Origin: Austropuccinia psidii
Lineage: Eukaryota; Basidiomycota; Pucciniomycetes; Pucciniales; Sphaerophragmiaceae
DNA: 64,000 bases
Assembly (NCBI GenBank): GCA_023105745.1
Contig: JALGQZ010000008.1
Span: 45,381,618-45,445,617, forward strand
Reading direction: 5' to 3'
A model generated the notes under the pieces. The model saw nothing but the letters and a program-made list of their open reading frames with translations, did not search any database and had not been told where the DNA came from. How positions within the stretch are numbered: the stretch's first letter is position 1; every line of letters begins with the position of its first letter. The position numbers and the translations under genes were made by a program. Positions 9,576 through 21,138 of this stretch are shown here, in pieces.

Positions 9576-11353
9576 TGTAAGGTTTGGATATGAAACTTTG
9601 ATAAAATATTGAGTACTTTTCCTGTCCTCAAAATTTGTATAAGGTAAAATTATTGAAAATAGTAACAAATATTATTTTTAAAGAGAAAAAATACTAAGTT
9701 TATTGTTTTGAAATTTATAAGTATAAAACAATAATATAATAAAAGCTTATTGTTTTACCAACAATAAAGATTTATCCAAAAATACTCTACAGGAGATATT
9801 CAAGGCTACAAAAGAAATTTCTTCAAGAGCAATTTCAATTGGAACTAATTGAGCAAAGAACTGCAAGAAATTAATTAAAAAGCAAAGTCTTTAAAAAGGT
9901 GTTTAAAGAGAAAACACACCCAAAAGTTACCAGAATGAATTTGGAAACAAAGTGACAAAGTTAATAGTGATGAAAGATGCTTTAATTCAATTTTGGGGTG
10001 GTTCAGGGGTAAAAATGATTATAAAAGTTACAAAAAAGGATTATAATAATTTTTTCACGTGGTTAAAAGGTTTAATATCACTTATAAAGGCTAGTTAGAA
10101 TCTTCTATTGATTGGTTTAACAGTGTTTAAGCTAATTATAAAAGGAAAAGATTCTAACATGAAGGGAAAAGTGGGGCAAAGAAGATATTCTCTTATAGCC
10201 ATCAATTTTCTTACTAAAAAATTGAAATTTACTCTTGTCAGTCGTGGAAAACACTCTGATAACAGAAAAGCCAATTATGGAATCATTGAACCCTGGTTTA
10301 GACCAAAAAAGTGCTGTTTTTAGCCATTTTAGACCCTTAAATCAGCCATTACTATAGTAATACCTGGCCTAGAGCCTTCAAAACACGTCAGAATGTGTGT
10401 AAGAGATGTAGAAACTAGTTAAAACTGTTTTATAAAGATTGTTTTATCTTAAGGGTAGTTTTACTCTCTTGGCAACAGTTAAAATTACCCTGGTTGGTAT
10501 CAAAACCTCATCATCAATTGAGTCACAGACCCTGTGACTCAATTCCAGGCCAAAAGTGATGAACCTTTGCGTGGATTTTAACATCCCATGCCTGTCAGCA
10601 AGAATTTTGGGGGTCTGGCTTCCCCTTAGAGCTAGAGTTCCTTTTCCCCCCAATTTATTCTTTCCTTCAATTCCTCATCATGTATTATACTTGTAATTTA
10701 CATATGTAATTCAATTGAATTGTACAGTACAATACAGTAATAATTGATACCTCATATGTAATACACACGCACATTTTGACATTTCAATTGAATTCAATTG
10801 AAAATACTTCAGTTTCTCATAACTTCTAAAATATACACAACACCTCAATTTAAACACAAAATTTGGTGATTAACAATATATGTGGTGTGAATTAAGTTAA
10901 GGTTTTGAGGATTTTCCACTTTTGTACAGAAAATACTAAAAACTTAATTTAAGCTTATTTAGAGTTGAGTTACAGAAATTTCACTCAGAGGTGACCTCAC
11001 CTAATTTTTTATGAGGAATCCAATGGTGAGATAATTTTTTTATGTTTATTTATTGGATAAAGAGTTATGATAATTTTTATTTAACTTTTTTCCAAATTTA
11101 TTTTATTTTTGATAATTTTGTTAAAATTTTATTTTAACTTAATTTTTTCAAGCATAAATGTATTTTTACAATTTTAAAATTTAATGTAATTTCATTTTTA
11201 AATTGTAATTAAATTTTTAATTATATATATAAATTTATATTTTTATTTTAATTTTCATTTTAATAATATAAATGAATTTATTTTATTTATATTTATATGT
11301 TAATTTTTTATTTGTGATCTTTTGGGTATATGAAATTACCTCTAAGGCTCACA
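9576..11353 (-). repeat. 5' LTR of element A
   Basis: This 1778-bp LTR starts TGTAAGG and ends CTCACA on the plus strand, colinear with 1435-3211. It contains the same TGAGTCA palindrome at 10516-10544. The conserved minus-strand 69-codon frame is at 10444-10653. AAGTG follows at 11354-11358. Confidence 0.93.
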
Positions 11354-11533
11354 AAGTGGCTGTATCTTTGTTACTTCTTGTCCTATTTGGATAAGAGTGG
11401 TATAATATTTTATTTTGGAATCCCCCTTCTATAATTATGCTCATGTAAGCTTCATTTTTTGAGTGATTTATATACCACTATGTATGGTATTTACATGTCA
11501 TTCTCATGCTTTTCTTGCAGTGACAGGCTGACA
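11354..11533 (+). repeat. LTR-C copy 1, right part
   Basis: This begins with the second AAGTG and continues the LTR-C sequence broken at 1434. It ends in the terminal module ...GTCATTCTCATGCTTTT...GACAGGCTGACA, which is also seen (directly or reversed) at 14870-14910, 31540-31612, 39745-39790, 40873-40930 and 50560-50606. Confidence 0.6.
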
Positions 11534-11563
11534 ACAATGAGTTAGAAAAAGATTTTACCACAA

Positions 11564-13925
11564 ATGAATAAGGCCCCCCAGAATGTATTCAGATATAAAA
11601 AACATACCTTTTTTAATCCTTTTGCATTAGTAAAATATCACAGATTGCCTTATAGTCAGAAACTAAGAAGAGCACCACATGTGGGGCATACCATACATAG
11701 AGATCTTCCAGGAAACATTTCTCCCTTGAGCCTAAGATGTAGTAGCTACTACATCAAGTTTACCAACAACTACAGCAGATTGAAAACCATCTATTTGATA
11801 AGGAAGAAATCAGATGCACAATTTTCAATGAAGCATTACACTGAAGATTTTGCAATATTTTGAAATAGATAAGTAAAGGGCTTTGTAAATTTTTATTGGA
11901 GGGAATACCTATCTAAGGGTTCCAGTCCCTGATCAAGGAAAAGGGGAAATCTATGGATTCATCATCCCCCTACTCTCCTCAAAAACATCCAGTAGCAGAA
12001 AGGGACATTTGAGGTAATTCTGACATGGCTTTATTTCTTCTACTCAACTCAAACCTTCCCCCAAATCTTTGGGAAGAAACTGTGGTTACAAGTGTCTTTC
12101 TAGAAAACATAACCCCATCATGACTAATAAAATTCAAAACACCTTTTGGATTATGGTATAGTAAATGAATTTACTTAAAAAGGATGTGTACCTTTGTTTT
12201 TAAGCTGTATGTTAATAATCCCAGGCATGTTAGAAAATGTAATTGAACACAGAGTTCAATCAAAAGTATATATCTACAATATTATCCTCACAAACAAAAT
12301 TTGAGGATTTTTATGGAAATTGGCTTAATTATCAAATGTCACAATGTTGAATTTGATTAAATTTTGTTTTTAAAAGCTAGTTTAATTAAGATAACTTCCT
12401 CTGTCTTTGATGATGAGGATATGACTAAATTAAATTTCAATCAAATATAGTAAAACATTTATGCTGGAGCTAAAATTGAGAGTGAAGTTTCATTTAATCC
12501 TCTACCAAAAGGCTTATCATCAAATTCTCCTCCTGTTTTTCGAGGGTGTGAAATAATACCAAGGTTTTAAAAGGCTCTAAAGTATATGTCAGCTGATGTT
12601 TACACCTCAAATATTATTTTACACCAACAAAGGGAGAATATAATGAAAATTGATCTAAATTCACCTAATACGACGTCCTGGAATGAAGCGCTAAAATTTC
12701 AAGATAAAGAAAGGTGGATTGAAGACTTGTAAAATGACATACACAATATAAACTCAAGGGGTTTAATACTGGATACTACTTTACCACAAGGGAGGAAATA
12801 AATTGTGTTTTCATAAAATTCGAAAGAAAATTTCATGGAAATAGTAAGCTCATCAAAAACAGAGTTTTTATATGGCCCAGGGTTTCTCTCAAAAGGAAGG
12901 GATAGATTGCAACAATACCTATTTTCAAGCTGGATAGTTTGCCTTGATGCGGGCTTTATCAGCTGCTTCTGCAACAAAAAGGCTTGAAATTAACCACATT
13001 TATGCTGTTTCTCCCTTCCTCAACCCAGTCTTGGAAGAAGACTTATATATGAAAATACCTACCTTCCTAAATAGTTATCTTAGAAAGGTGCGAATATTAA
13101 GAAATCCATTATCTGGTCTCAAGGAATCTTCCCATTATTTTTATCTTGAAATTTACAAATTCTTTGCCTAAATCAAGCTGCAACCAGGAAAGGCTGATCC
13201 AGGGCTATTTGTATCTAAAGATGACTCAGGGATATGTTTTGTTCGCATAAATGTGGATAATCTTAACATTGCATAAAGACATTGACATATTAAAGCTTCT
13301 AATCAAGTGGTGTTTTGAGATGGAGTACTTGGGTCCTGAAATATTTTTCCTGGGAATAAAAATCAACCAAAACCCATCATTTAAGGAAGTGTATCTGTCT
13401 CAGTCCTCTTGCATTTCTGATTTACTTAGTTAATATGGAATGAAGGACTGCAAACCTTTTGCAAATCCCTTAATACCAAATTCTATAATAATAGAATCTA
13501 TAGCAGGCGAGCGGGAAGAATTTAAATTATTGGATCAAAACTATAGGATAGCGATTGGAAAAGTAAGCTAGCTGCAAGTTGCCACCAGAGGTTATCTTTC
13601 ATTTTCAGTCTCTCAGCTGTCTCGATTTCTGGAAAACCATGGAATTTCTCACTGGCTAGCTTTCAAGCATCTGCTTCGATACCTGAAATTAACTGTGAGC
13701 CTGTGCTTGCACCTGGTAGGTGATAGCTCTGAACTGGCCATATCCTGTGATACTGATTTTGCTAATTAAAAAGATACATGACGTTTTATTATAGGCTATA
13801 TGACTAAAATTGGTAACTCTTGTATATCCTTGAAAAGAAAATAGCAGGAAACAGTTTCAACCTCATCTTTTGAAGCTGAATACAGGTCTCTTCTCTGTCT
13901 TATATTATCTTTAAGCTACTTATAC
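11564..13925 (+). pseudogene. Ty1/Copia pol relic: integrase fragment, RT and RNase H
   Basis: Translated fragments in shifting plus-strand frames match Copia pol in order. At 11564-11863 the integrase start shows IHRDLPGNISPLSL, YIKFTNNYSR and YLIRKKSDA. At about 12640-13170 comes the RT start (EALKFQDKERWIEDL, LPQGRK) and the EEDLYMKIP block. At 13251-13433 are the RT end, MEYLGPEIFFLGIKI, and SQSSCISDLL. At 13440-13925 is RNase H with CKPFANPLIPNS, YLSFSVSQLSRFLENHGISHW, a LLRYLKLT block and SSFEAEYRSL. Stops and frameshifts occur throughout, and gag, protease and the 5' LTR are absent. It directly follows the LTR-C end, so it was probably truncated by an older rearrangement. Confidence 0.85.
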
Positions 13926-13929
13926 CTTA

Positions 13930-14915
13930 AGCTCAGTTGTTTTCATATTATAGAAAACATTTCAATCGCTTTTATGCCTCATAACTCGGCTGTATGGGAA
14001 AATATTTCACAATACTACCCTGAAAGGGCAGGTATGAGACTTCAGTCCAAAGATTCTTTTTATCACCTTTAAACCTCATTATTTGTTTATATGGTAAAGT
14101 ATCACATAATACCAATTTTATAATCCATTAGTGGGATTGAAAACTAAAAGCCTTGATAAAAAAAATTATTTCTGAAGATAAAGGGCTCAAATTATAGACA
14201 AATGTAGGCTCTAAAAGATGATAACATCTTTTTCCTACTTTTTCTCAATTATAGAGAGACTATAAAAGCTCAAAGTACTATTTTACTTTATTAAAAATGG
14301 TTCTTTTTTCAAAAAAAGTGGAATTGTGATTGATACCTTTTAACCTGTATAGAATACAGGGCCAGCAGCTGTATAGCAATATATCCCTGATGTATTATTA
14401 TTGTAAATATACTTAGCGGGTCTATAATTAAAATTGTAGAAGCTATATGAGAGGTGTAAAATAGCATATTTTTCTTGATTCTTTGAAGGGGTATAGTATG
14501 TTAATTTCGGAAATAGTTTTTATACAGTATTGAGAGTGGTATCACAAAATATCCCTCTTTCAGCTCATCAATAAAATAAACCACAATATGGATATTCTAT
14601 CCAAACTAAATCCTTGAGTTTAGAAGTGAATACTTAGGTTAATCCTTAGTATTAGTTTACACCCTTGATAATCTGGTTATTTATTTATTTTTATAATAAG
14701 AATGATATCTTTTAGAAGTTAAACTTCTCAGTTCAGATGTTCACATTTTCAGGTTTCCTTTTTTCAGTCCTGATTTTGTTGTTTCAAAACTTCTTTTACC
14801 TTTATTGGTTTTGATAAAGATCAAATATTTGTTTTGCGCTCCTTCAGTTTGAGACCATTATTCATGGTATTTTGGGTTTCATTCTTGTGCTGTGGTTTTG
14901 AGTCGAGTCAAAGAA
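13930..14915 (+). repeat. LTR-D copy 1 (repeat downstream of the Copia relic)
   Basis: This matches 28890-29503 plus 31342-31612, the repeat that follows the second Copia relic. Both copies carry two internal CTCATAA...TATGG...TACC subrepeats and a GATAAAGGGCTC block, and both end in a GTGCTGTTTTTGAGTC-like module. Its position just after RNase H in both relics suggests a 3' LTR, but no clean terminal repeat or target duplication was found. Confidence 0.5.
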
Positions 14916-16860
14916 TGAGAAATTTGGGTTTTCCTCATAAACATTTCTCCTATTTTGAGAAATTAAGTCCTTCAAAAAGATTGGATATTTTGAGTTTCTA
15001 GCCAGGATAGAGTTATTCTTGATATGTTTTTCAATTAATTGGGTTGAAGTTTATATTCATTAGGTGAAATCTAACTCTTCAAGTTATATTTTTAAATATG
15101 AATTATTTATATCAAAACCTGTGTAGTTAATATTTTCTATCCCACTGGGTATCTAGGTCTGTCAATTTGAAATATCAGGAGTTTTTGAGCCACTCTCACA
15201 AGATGTTTTCAGACTAAAATTCCCTTTTTCTCTGGAGGTGCTTTATTAGAGGAACTAGACTGAATTGAAAATTTCACAAAGAAGAATTGTAATCCGCAAA
15301 GTACTAAAATACACTTTTGGTAATAAAATAGCACTTCATTTAATACTTTTGGACTTTTTACTAAGGTATAAGTAACCACTTTGATATGCAAGAAAAAAGA
15401 TTTACATGATTCTAGTGCAAAATCCATCAATAATAAGCTCTCAATTTAGATCTTGATACATCACTTACCCTGTCACATTAATATCAAACTTTCCACTTAA
15501 TGATCTAATGGGATCCATCTATTTACAATCATCTTTTTGAAAACCAGAAAAATTAAGCTGATCATTTCATCAATAGTAGTTTCCATTTTTTAGTGCAATT
15601 ATTTTCTTGATTGTATATTGACAAATATACCAAATATAGAAGATTACACAGAGTGTTTATTTTTTTTTAAAACACAAATTGGAAATGAAAAAATGTTCCT
15701 TGGGATTCAAGGATCAAAAAATGTAAGAAAGGGGCAACTGCATTTTTTAGGGAAATAAAAATATCTAGGAAGATCAATAAATTTCAAAAATCAATGGTGG
15801 ATCAATGAGGGCTCATAATTTGAGCTCTTGAGCATAAATTGTAGAAGAAAAATAAATTAAACGCAATAAAAAATTTTCACCTACAGATAAGGGGAAATGA
15901 TTCAAGCTCATCAGATATAACAGTAGGGTGTTTTGAATGAAACTTTCACCCAAAGTCACTCATTCAGACAGGTAAGAAACTCTTCCACAAGTGTTTCACA
16001 GATACTGTATTTGGTCATGGGTATGAACTCTCTTCAGTTTTTTTCCTGAAATGGGCCTTTGTCATGGGCTTTTTTTGTTCCAAGTCAGAGACACATTTTT
16101 GAAGAATAAGGTAGGCATTCGCAAAAAGGTTTGAATCTCTATATAAACTTCAAGTCTCTTTTTATTTTCTCTTGTTTTGTGAACATTAGATTTTTTTCAC
16201 TTTCAATCAAGTATGATTGCTCCAGTACATTGTGCCTAAATGTTTTTTTGTTTCCCACCGTCAATTAATGATTGAATAGATATTCTTTCTCACTCATGAT
16301 ATATTATTGCTTACACGTAATCCATGAGCTTTCCTACCTAAGCCATATTTTCACTTTTCCAAGGAAGAAAAATAACAAGTGAAAATGATGATGTACTTAC
16401 AACCTCCAATGAGTCAATATATTTTAGTCATTTATTTTTGGGCTGTTAAGATTAAAATATCATTTAATCAAAACAAGAAAAAAAACTAAAACCAAAAACA
16501 TCAAAAATACAAATTTTCTCCTTGTGTTAGTTTTGAAAAAAGTTCAAATTGACTTGAAAATTTATTCTAATCTGAAAGTGAAATTTTTAGCGGCTTTTTT
16601 GAAAACTCAACAGACTTCCCCTCTGTAAGTCAGATATTTTATAATTTCGTGAGAAACCTTCAATATCAAACTTTTACAATTAGTTTAGGATATCTTGAGT
16701 CACATGTGTGAATTGGAGGACAATTGGAAAGCAATTTTACGGCTGTTTCGAATAGTCTTCTGACGGATTTTTTCAGCCTTTCAAAAGCTTGGTTAGTATT
16801 GAAGGAACACATAATGGCTTTCTTCATCTATTTTGTGTATTCAACAGGTACCAAATGGCC
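14916..16860. other. AT-rich interval without recognisable content
   Basis: I saw no open frame with a family likeness, no terminal repeats and no match to the repeats named elsewhere in the window. A 73-codon minus-strand frame at 15209-15430 carries no recognisable motif. Confidence 0.5.
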
Positions 16861-16879
16861 AGCTTAGATTTGAACCTTA

Positions 16880-17662
16880 CTACCCCTTGATTTTTGGCAG
16901 CTTGTTACAATCGCCAGTGTACTCCGGCCGAGGGTGATATGAGCCCAGTTCACAAGTACCACAAGCTTGATGAAAAGAATGTTGAGGGTGAGATTGATTG
17001 AACAACTGTGGGATTGAGGAAACAAACATATTGCTTACTGAGTCTTGCGGCGTTGGGCTCATCATTGAATTTCCAACCACACCACATGACGTCGGCCAAA
17101 GGCTTTCCGGTCTGGTCCGTTCCTTTCGTGACCTCTAGAGAAAATTTAGATCATAAGAAGCTCGTTAAATTGACGCATAAGTTGGGATATTCACTCACTG
17201 ATCAATCCGCAAGTGTTGAACGCTTCGTAGACCTCAGGATATATCAGGTCGATTGCTTTCTTTCCTGGAATTCGTGAAGAGCAAAACTCAAAGGACAATC
17301 TGCTGTTGTTTTTTCCTACAGAGATTTCACATTAGTTTATGAGTAGGCAATTTCAATGAAGATCTCGAGAGGTGCCAACTTGAAAAGTGACATGTAGAGA
17401 TCATGCATCTATAGGCAATATTCCCATACGCAGTACAAGCTATTGAAAAACAAGCCACCGAATAAAAGGTTAGGAAATTATTTGCAGTAGGAAATTGAAA
17501 AACCACCAAAGCCTTACAAGTCCAGTGTACTCCTTTTTCGATAGGTATTGGGGTCGTGCCGTATGCATTTGCGCATTGTACATGATAAGCATATCGTGCA
17601 AAAGAGGAATGGAAAGAAACGCATAGCATGAGGATTCCAGTGTATAGGCTTTTCGACATCAT
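16880..17662 (-). CDS. Five-exon gene for a small secreted cysteine-rich protein (candidate effector)
   Basis: The model is assembled by eye on the minus strand, exons 17662-17518, 17439-17380, 17315-17199, 17134-17039 and 16965-16880. The 504-nt coding sequence gives 167 residues ending at TAG. The introns are 78, 64, 64 and 73 bases, all phase 1; donors are GTAAGG, GTTGGC (weak), GTGAGT and GTAAGC, and all acceptors end in AG. The N-terminus (MMSKSLYTGILMLCV...SSFA) is a typical signal peptide of about 22 residues. The mature part has ten cysteines, an even number fit for disulfides, with a final TCGTC cluster, and no known domain. Base composition is clearly higher in GC than the surroundings. 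A secreted role at the host interface is inference from this profile in rusts. The alternative is that exon 2, which has the weak donor, is modelled wrongly. Confidence 0.62.
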
Positions 17663-17919
17663 GTTTCTCCTTAAAGACTTTGTGAGCGGGTTGCACAGAA
17701 AGATTACGTTGAAAACTTGGCAATGCTCGCTCAGGCCGGAATTTGATTCAAGACAGCATATGCCGTTAATGGAAGTGGTTAGAGCCACATACTCATATAT
17801 CTTGGCTGTTGAGCCCTACAGAAGTTGCATTGAGTTTAAAAGTGCTTTGACGACGAAAAAATCAAGAACGGTAACTTTATCCGTTCATACTCAAGGTCGT
17901 CGTCACCTCGCTGTTCAAA

Positions 17920-18195
17920 TTGTCATGTATTGCATACAGATCTCAAGGAAGGTGCCACTGGGCCACCGATAAGATATCAGAACGCCATGAAAGATATGAC
18001 GGATACGGTTTCAAGCCCCTGAAAAGCTACCTTTGGATAGGAAATGTTCGTATAAGAAAATCGGGCTTTGATCAGGACCAAAGTGACCCTCAAATGACGG
18101 AGGAGATAAGCAAAGTGAGAGCAATTTGTACAGTGCTTTATTTCTTGAAATTTCCAAAAGAAATCAATTCAGTTGGATCAGAGAGCCCCAACTAG
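17920..18195 (+). other. Open frame in the upstream region of the secreted-protein gene
   Basis: A 91-codon plus-strand frame in the GC-richer island contains a well-mixed segment (ERHERYDGYGFKPLKSYLW) but no known motif. It may be an exon remnant of a divergently placed gene or simply chance within the upstream region of the gene at 16880-17662. The hAT target duplication (18185-18192) lies at its end. Confidence 0.2.
18185..18192. repeat. hAT target-site duplication, left copy (GCCCCAAC)
   Basis: GCCCCAAC precedes the TAGGG start of the element and recurs at 21115-21122 after its CCCTA end. Eight base pairs is the diagnostic duplication size of hAT transposases. Confidence 0.93.
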
Positions 18196-21114
18196 GGTGG
18201 TGGGCGGGCCCCTTTATGCCCAGGCCCGCCCATGGCGCCATTCCCAAACCCCTTTTGGCGCGCCCTTAGCTGATGGCGGTGATGGCACACCAAGTCACCT
18301 TAAATGTCTAATTATAGGATTAAAAAATTTATTGCACTTGAGAAAAGAAATAAAGAAAACAACAAAGCAAAAAACCCTTAAAGCTAAGTCCTTCAAGAAA
18401 ACAAAGAAAAAAATACTAAAAGATAAATCCCTCAAATCATATTGTAAGGGTCCCAAATCATGGTTCTCTCAACAATTGAAATTGCTCGATCCTCAATTGG
18501 AACTGCATCCACAATTATTTTTTGGTTAGCTTCGTCCCATGATCTAAAATCAAATAAAGTTTCCATGAATGCATCTTGTCGTGAAATCACATCCATGTTG
18601 GCATAAGAAAAGATTCCCTCCTCAAATTCTTCTAAGTCAATTGGTGAATTGAAAAAGTCATGTCCACACATGATGTCATAATTGGCATTCTCAATGTTTT
18701 TGTTTTTCTTGGGTTGTGTGGGTGTTTTTGTGGGTTTTCTTGAATTAGATGTAGCTTTATTTGACTTATCATTTTCAGTGTTGTTGGCAACATTGGGTTT
18801 CGGTACTTGGTTTTGATTGCAGCCATGACAGAAAACAGTCCTTCAACCCCTGCTGCATGTGGTACAAGCTCGCAAATGTTCAGTGCAAGTGTTTTCAGTG
18901 GAAGACATTGTGCTGTATCAGGTAGACCAAGCCAGTAATCAATCGCCTTACTTGGAAATACACCTGTGGAAAAAGTAATGCCTCAATAATTGAAATTCTC
19001 TTTGGATAATTGGATGGAGTAGAAAAGCACATACCATTGCATTTTTGTCCAAATGGTTCATGCTGACTGTAATATTGTTTAATTTGTGGAATTAAAATCT
19101 CAGCATCCTCTTTAGAGTATTGCCAATCTCTGGCAAGAACTAAAATCATTACTGTGATATCTTTCAGTGAATGTTTGAGAGAGACTGCCACATTGCAAAA
19201 AGACGGGTGTAAAAAAATGAAATGATGTAGATATCTGCTTGGAAATCTTGAGCACGTTGATGAATGACTTTAAGACAGTGATTTTTGACACTGGTGAAGC
19301 GATCATAAACAGTGGTAGATATAAGTGAAAAATAAACATTTGAGAATTCTTTCCATAAATCTGATAGTTCAGTATGTTTATGCTACAACCGCAAAATTGC
19401 ATCAACTACTGGCTTAAGGAGGGAAACCAGGGCATTGTTAGAAGTAAAGTGGACTCTATCTTCAATTACTGAGATAACAGTGGCTGGTATTGAGGGTGTA
19501 TCACTTGTGGGATTTTGGAATGTGCTCAAGCATTTTTTGAAACCCTCCTTGTGTGATTGAACACTCATGCATACTTTTGAAAGTAAGAACCATTGTGACT
19601 CACACAAAGTTGAAAGCCCATGAATGATATTTTCTTCTTTAGCCCACTGCTTAAGGTACTCACTCCAGTAAGAAGAGGTTGTAAAATAATTTACTAATGT
19701 TTTGTTGCCCTTTACAATTGAAGTCATTGCTGGATGCGAGGTAAAGTGTTTTGCAATGAGATTAAATGAGTGTAAGACACAATGAGTCCTCACAATGTGA
19801 GGTTTATCATTTGTCAGAAGTTTCTATAAAATAAAATAAAACTATTAAAATTGGGTAGTAATTAAATGATGAGTCTTGAAATGGACTACTTACCTGAAAT
19901 TTGATCATTACTGAAGGGGAATCAGTTACAACTGCTGATATGTTTCTGAATGATATTTGTTTGCAATGAAAACAGTTCTTAACTGCTTCATACAAGTTCT
20001 CAGCAGTATGTTGTTTTAAGTTGAGATCTAATATATCGATGAATTGTTTGATATGTTGACCCTTGAGTAATAGCAATGCATACAAAGAGCAACCAGAGAC
20101 ATCGGTCCACCCATCAATAGATAGGGTCATTCCTTGGGTATTGATTACTTGCTCCAATATCATTGCCTCGCATTTTGCATGGAGCAAAGGCAAGACATTG
20201 TTGCAGATTGAGTCACGAGTTGGAAGCTTATATGGGGAACGTACAAGTGCCTTTTGATAATCTTGAAAGTGTTTATTGTCAAGAAAACAGAATGATACAT
20301 TTGAAACAATCAAGGCTTTGAGGATAAGCTCATGTAGCTCTTGAGTGCAATCATTGCTCATGCATCAGAAATAGGAGGCTGTTGATGGTGTATCACCATA
20401 AGATTGTTTTGGTCTTATGCTTGAAGCTCTTGAGAGTGGAGTTGAAAGGCTGGTGCTTGTACCAGATGTTGAGACCTCCTCATAATCACTTGTTCGCGAA
20501 TCTTGAAGTACTTCCTGGATATATTTTGATTTCTTATCTGGTGGGATTTTCTGACATCTATCCTTTAAGTGCATGAAGAGTCAATGTGGTCGAGCATCAT
20601 TGAAAATCTCATTACAATATGAGCATTTTGCTTTGCGTCGATGTGATGGTGAATCGTAATTGAGCTTTGACATAAGAAACCCACTCCAACGTGATCCATG
20701 GACATTCGAGGGGGTTTGCCAGTTGCTTGCATTTGATGGAGGTGGTGACATTTTTGGGTTATATTAGAGTCAAAAAAAAGATTTACAATTGAGAAACTGG
20801 ATAAGAAAAAGTGAAAAAAATAAATAAATCTTTAATTAAATATGAAAGGAAGAAAGACAAAGTAATATTGCATTGTTTTTTCCAGAAAAAGTGGAGGAGT
20901 TTGAAGAAAAAAAAGACAAAAAATTGAAATTGAGAAAAGGGAGTTGGTCCGTTGGGCCGCTGGAAAATTTATAGGTCAAGGCCAACCTCAAATAGGGTTT
21001 CTCCCTCACCAAACTCCCGCCCACCCACATTTTAAGGCTGTGTCCCGCAAGGGAGGCACGCCGCAGGGCATGCCTCCCCCTGGCATGCCCAGGGGTGCCC
21101 TGCCCACCACCCTA
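18193..21114 (-). mobile_element. hAT DNA transposon, structurally complete, transposase decayed
   Basis: This is a 2922-bp element with perfect 13-base terminal inverted repeats, TAGGGTGGTGGGC and GCCCACCACCCTA, and an unchanged 8-bp duplication on both sides. Both ends are strikingly GC-rich (18193-18260 and 21020-21114) in otherwise AT-rich DNA, with further G/C-rich near-palindromic blocks inside the ends that may be subterminal transposase sites. It encodes one transposase on the minus strand. It lies about 530 bp upstream of the start codon of the secreted-protein gene. Confidence 0.95.
18432..20751 (-). pseudogene. hAT transposase (BED finger, DUF659-like, hAT dimerisation domain)
   Basis: The reading starts at an ATG (MSPPPSNASNW). 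In order come a BED zinc finger (KCSYCNEIF...HLKDRC), the DUF659-like block TLSIDGWTDVSGCSLYALL, the CVLHSFNLIAKHF and TLCESQWFLL blocks, DIYIISFF, and the C-terminal dimerisation domain (KAIDYWLGLPD...LVPHAAGVEGLFSVM...TLKMISQIKLHL), followed by an acidic tail (DLEEFEEGIF). Two introns keep good signals: 19824-19893 (GTAAGT...TATAG) and 18964-19034 (GTATGT...CACAG). It is inactivated by TGA at 20581-20583 and 20365-20367, by TAG at 19383-19385, and by frameshifts near 19195 and 18700. The protein would cut and paste the element as a dimer in the nucleus. Confidence 0.92.
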
Positions 21115-21122
21115 GCCCCAAC
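21115..21122. repeat. hAT target-site duplication, right copy (GCCCCAAC)
   Basis: This is identical to 18185-18192. Only AATAAATA-like host bases (21123-21138) separate it from the next transposon. Confidence 0.93.
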
Positions 21123-21138
21123 ACTCAATCAATAAATA

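Larger units (their letters stand above)
1435..11353 (-). mobile_element. Element A: complete but inactive Ty3/Gypsy LTR retrotransposon
   Basis: This 9919-bp element has two direct LTRs (1435-3211 and 9576-11353), a 13-nt polypurine tract next to the 3' LTR, and gag-protease-RT-RNase H-integrase in that order on the minus strand. It is bounded by the same 5-bp duplication, so it is one clean insertion into LTR-C. The polyprotein is broken by in-frame stops (near 6937, 6499-6505, 5327, 5192 and at 4798) and by frameshifts near 5545, 5115 and 7770, so it cannot encode a full Gag-Pol. The C-terminal chromodomain-like tail places it near the chromoviruses. The two LTRs are similar but not identical: I counted four differences in one stretch of about 140 bases (2128-2270 versus 10268-10410). 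Confidence 0.93.

Noticed and set aside
17327..17788. 153-codon minus-strand frame that reads through the secreted-protein gene
   Set aside because: It keeps the exon 1 and exon 2 frame only because intron 1 length is divisible by three; the upstream extension lacks a signal peptide at its start and the distal part is intronic.
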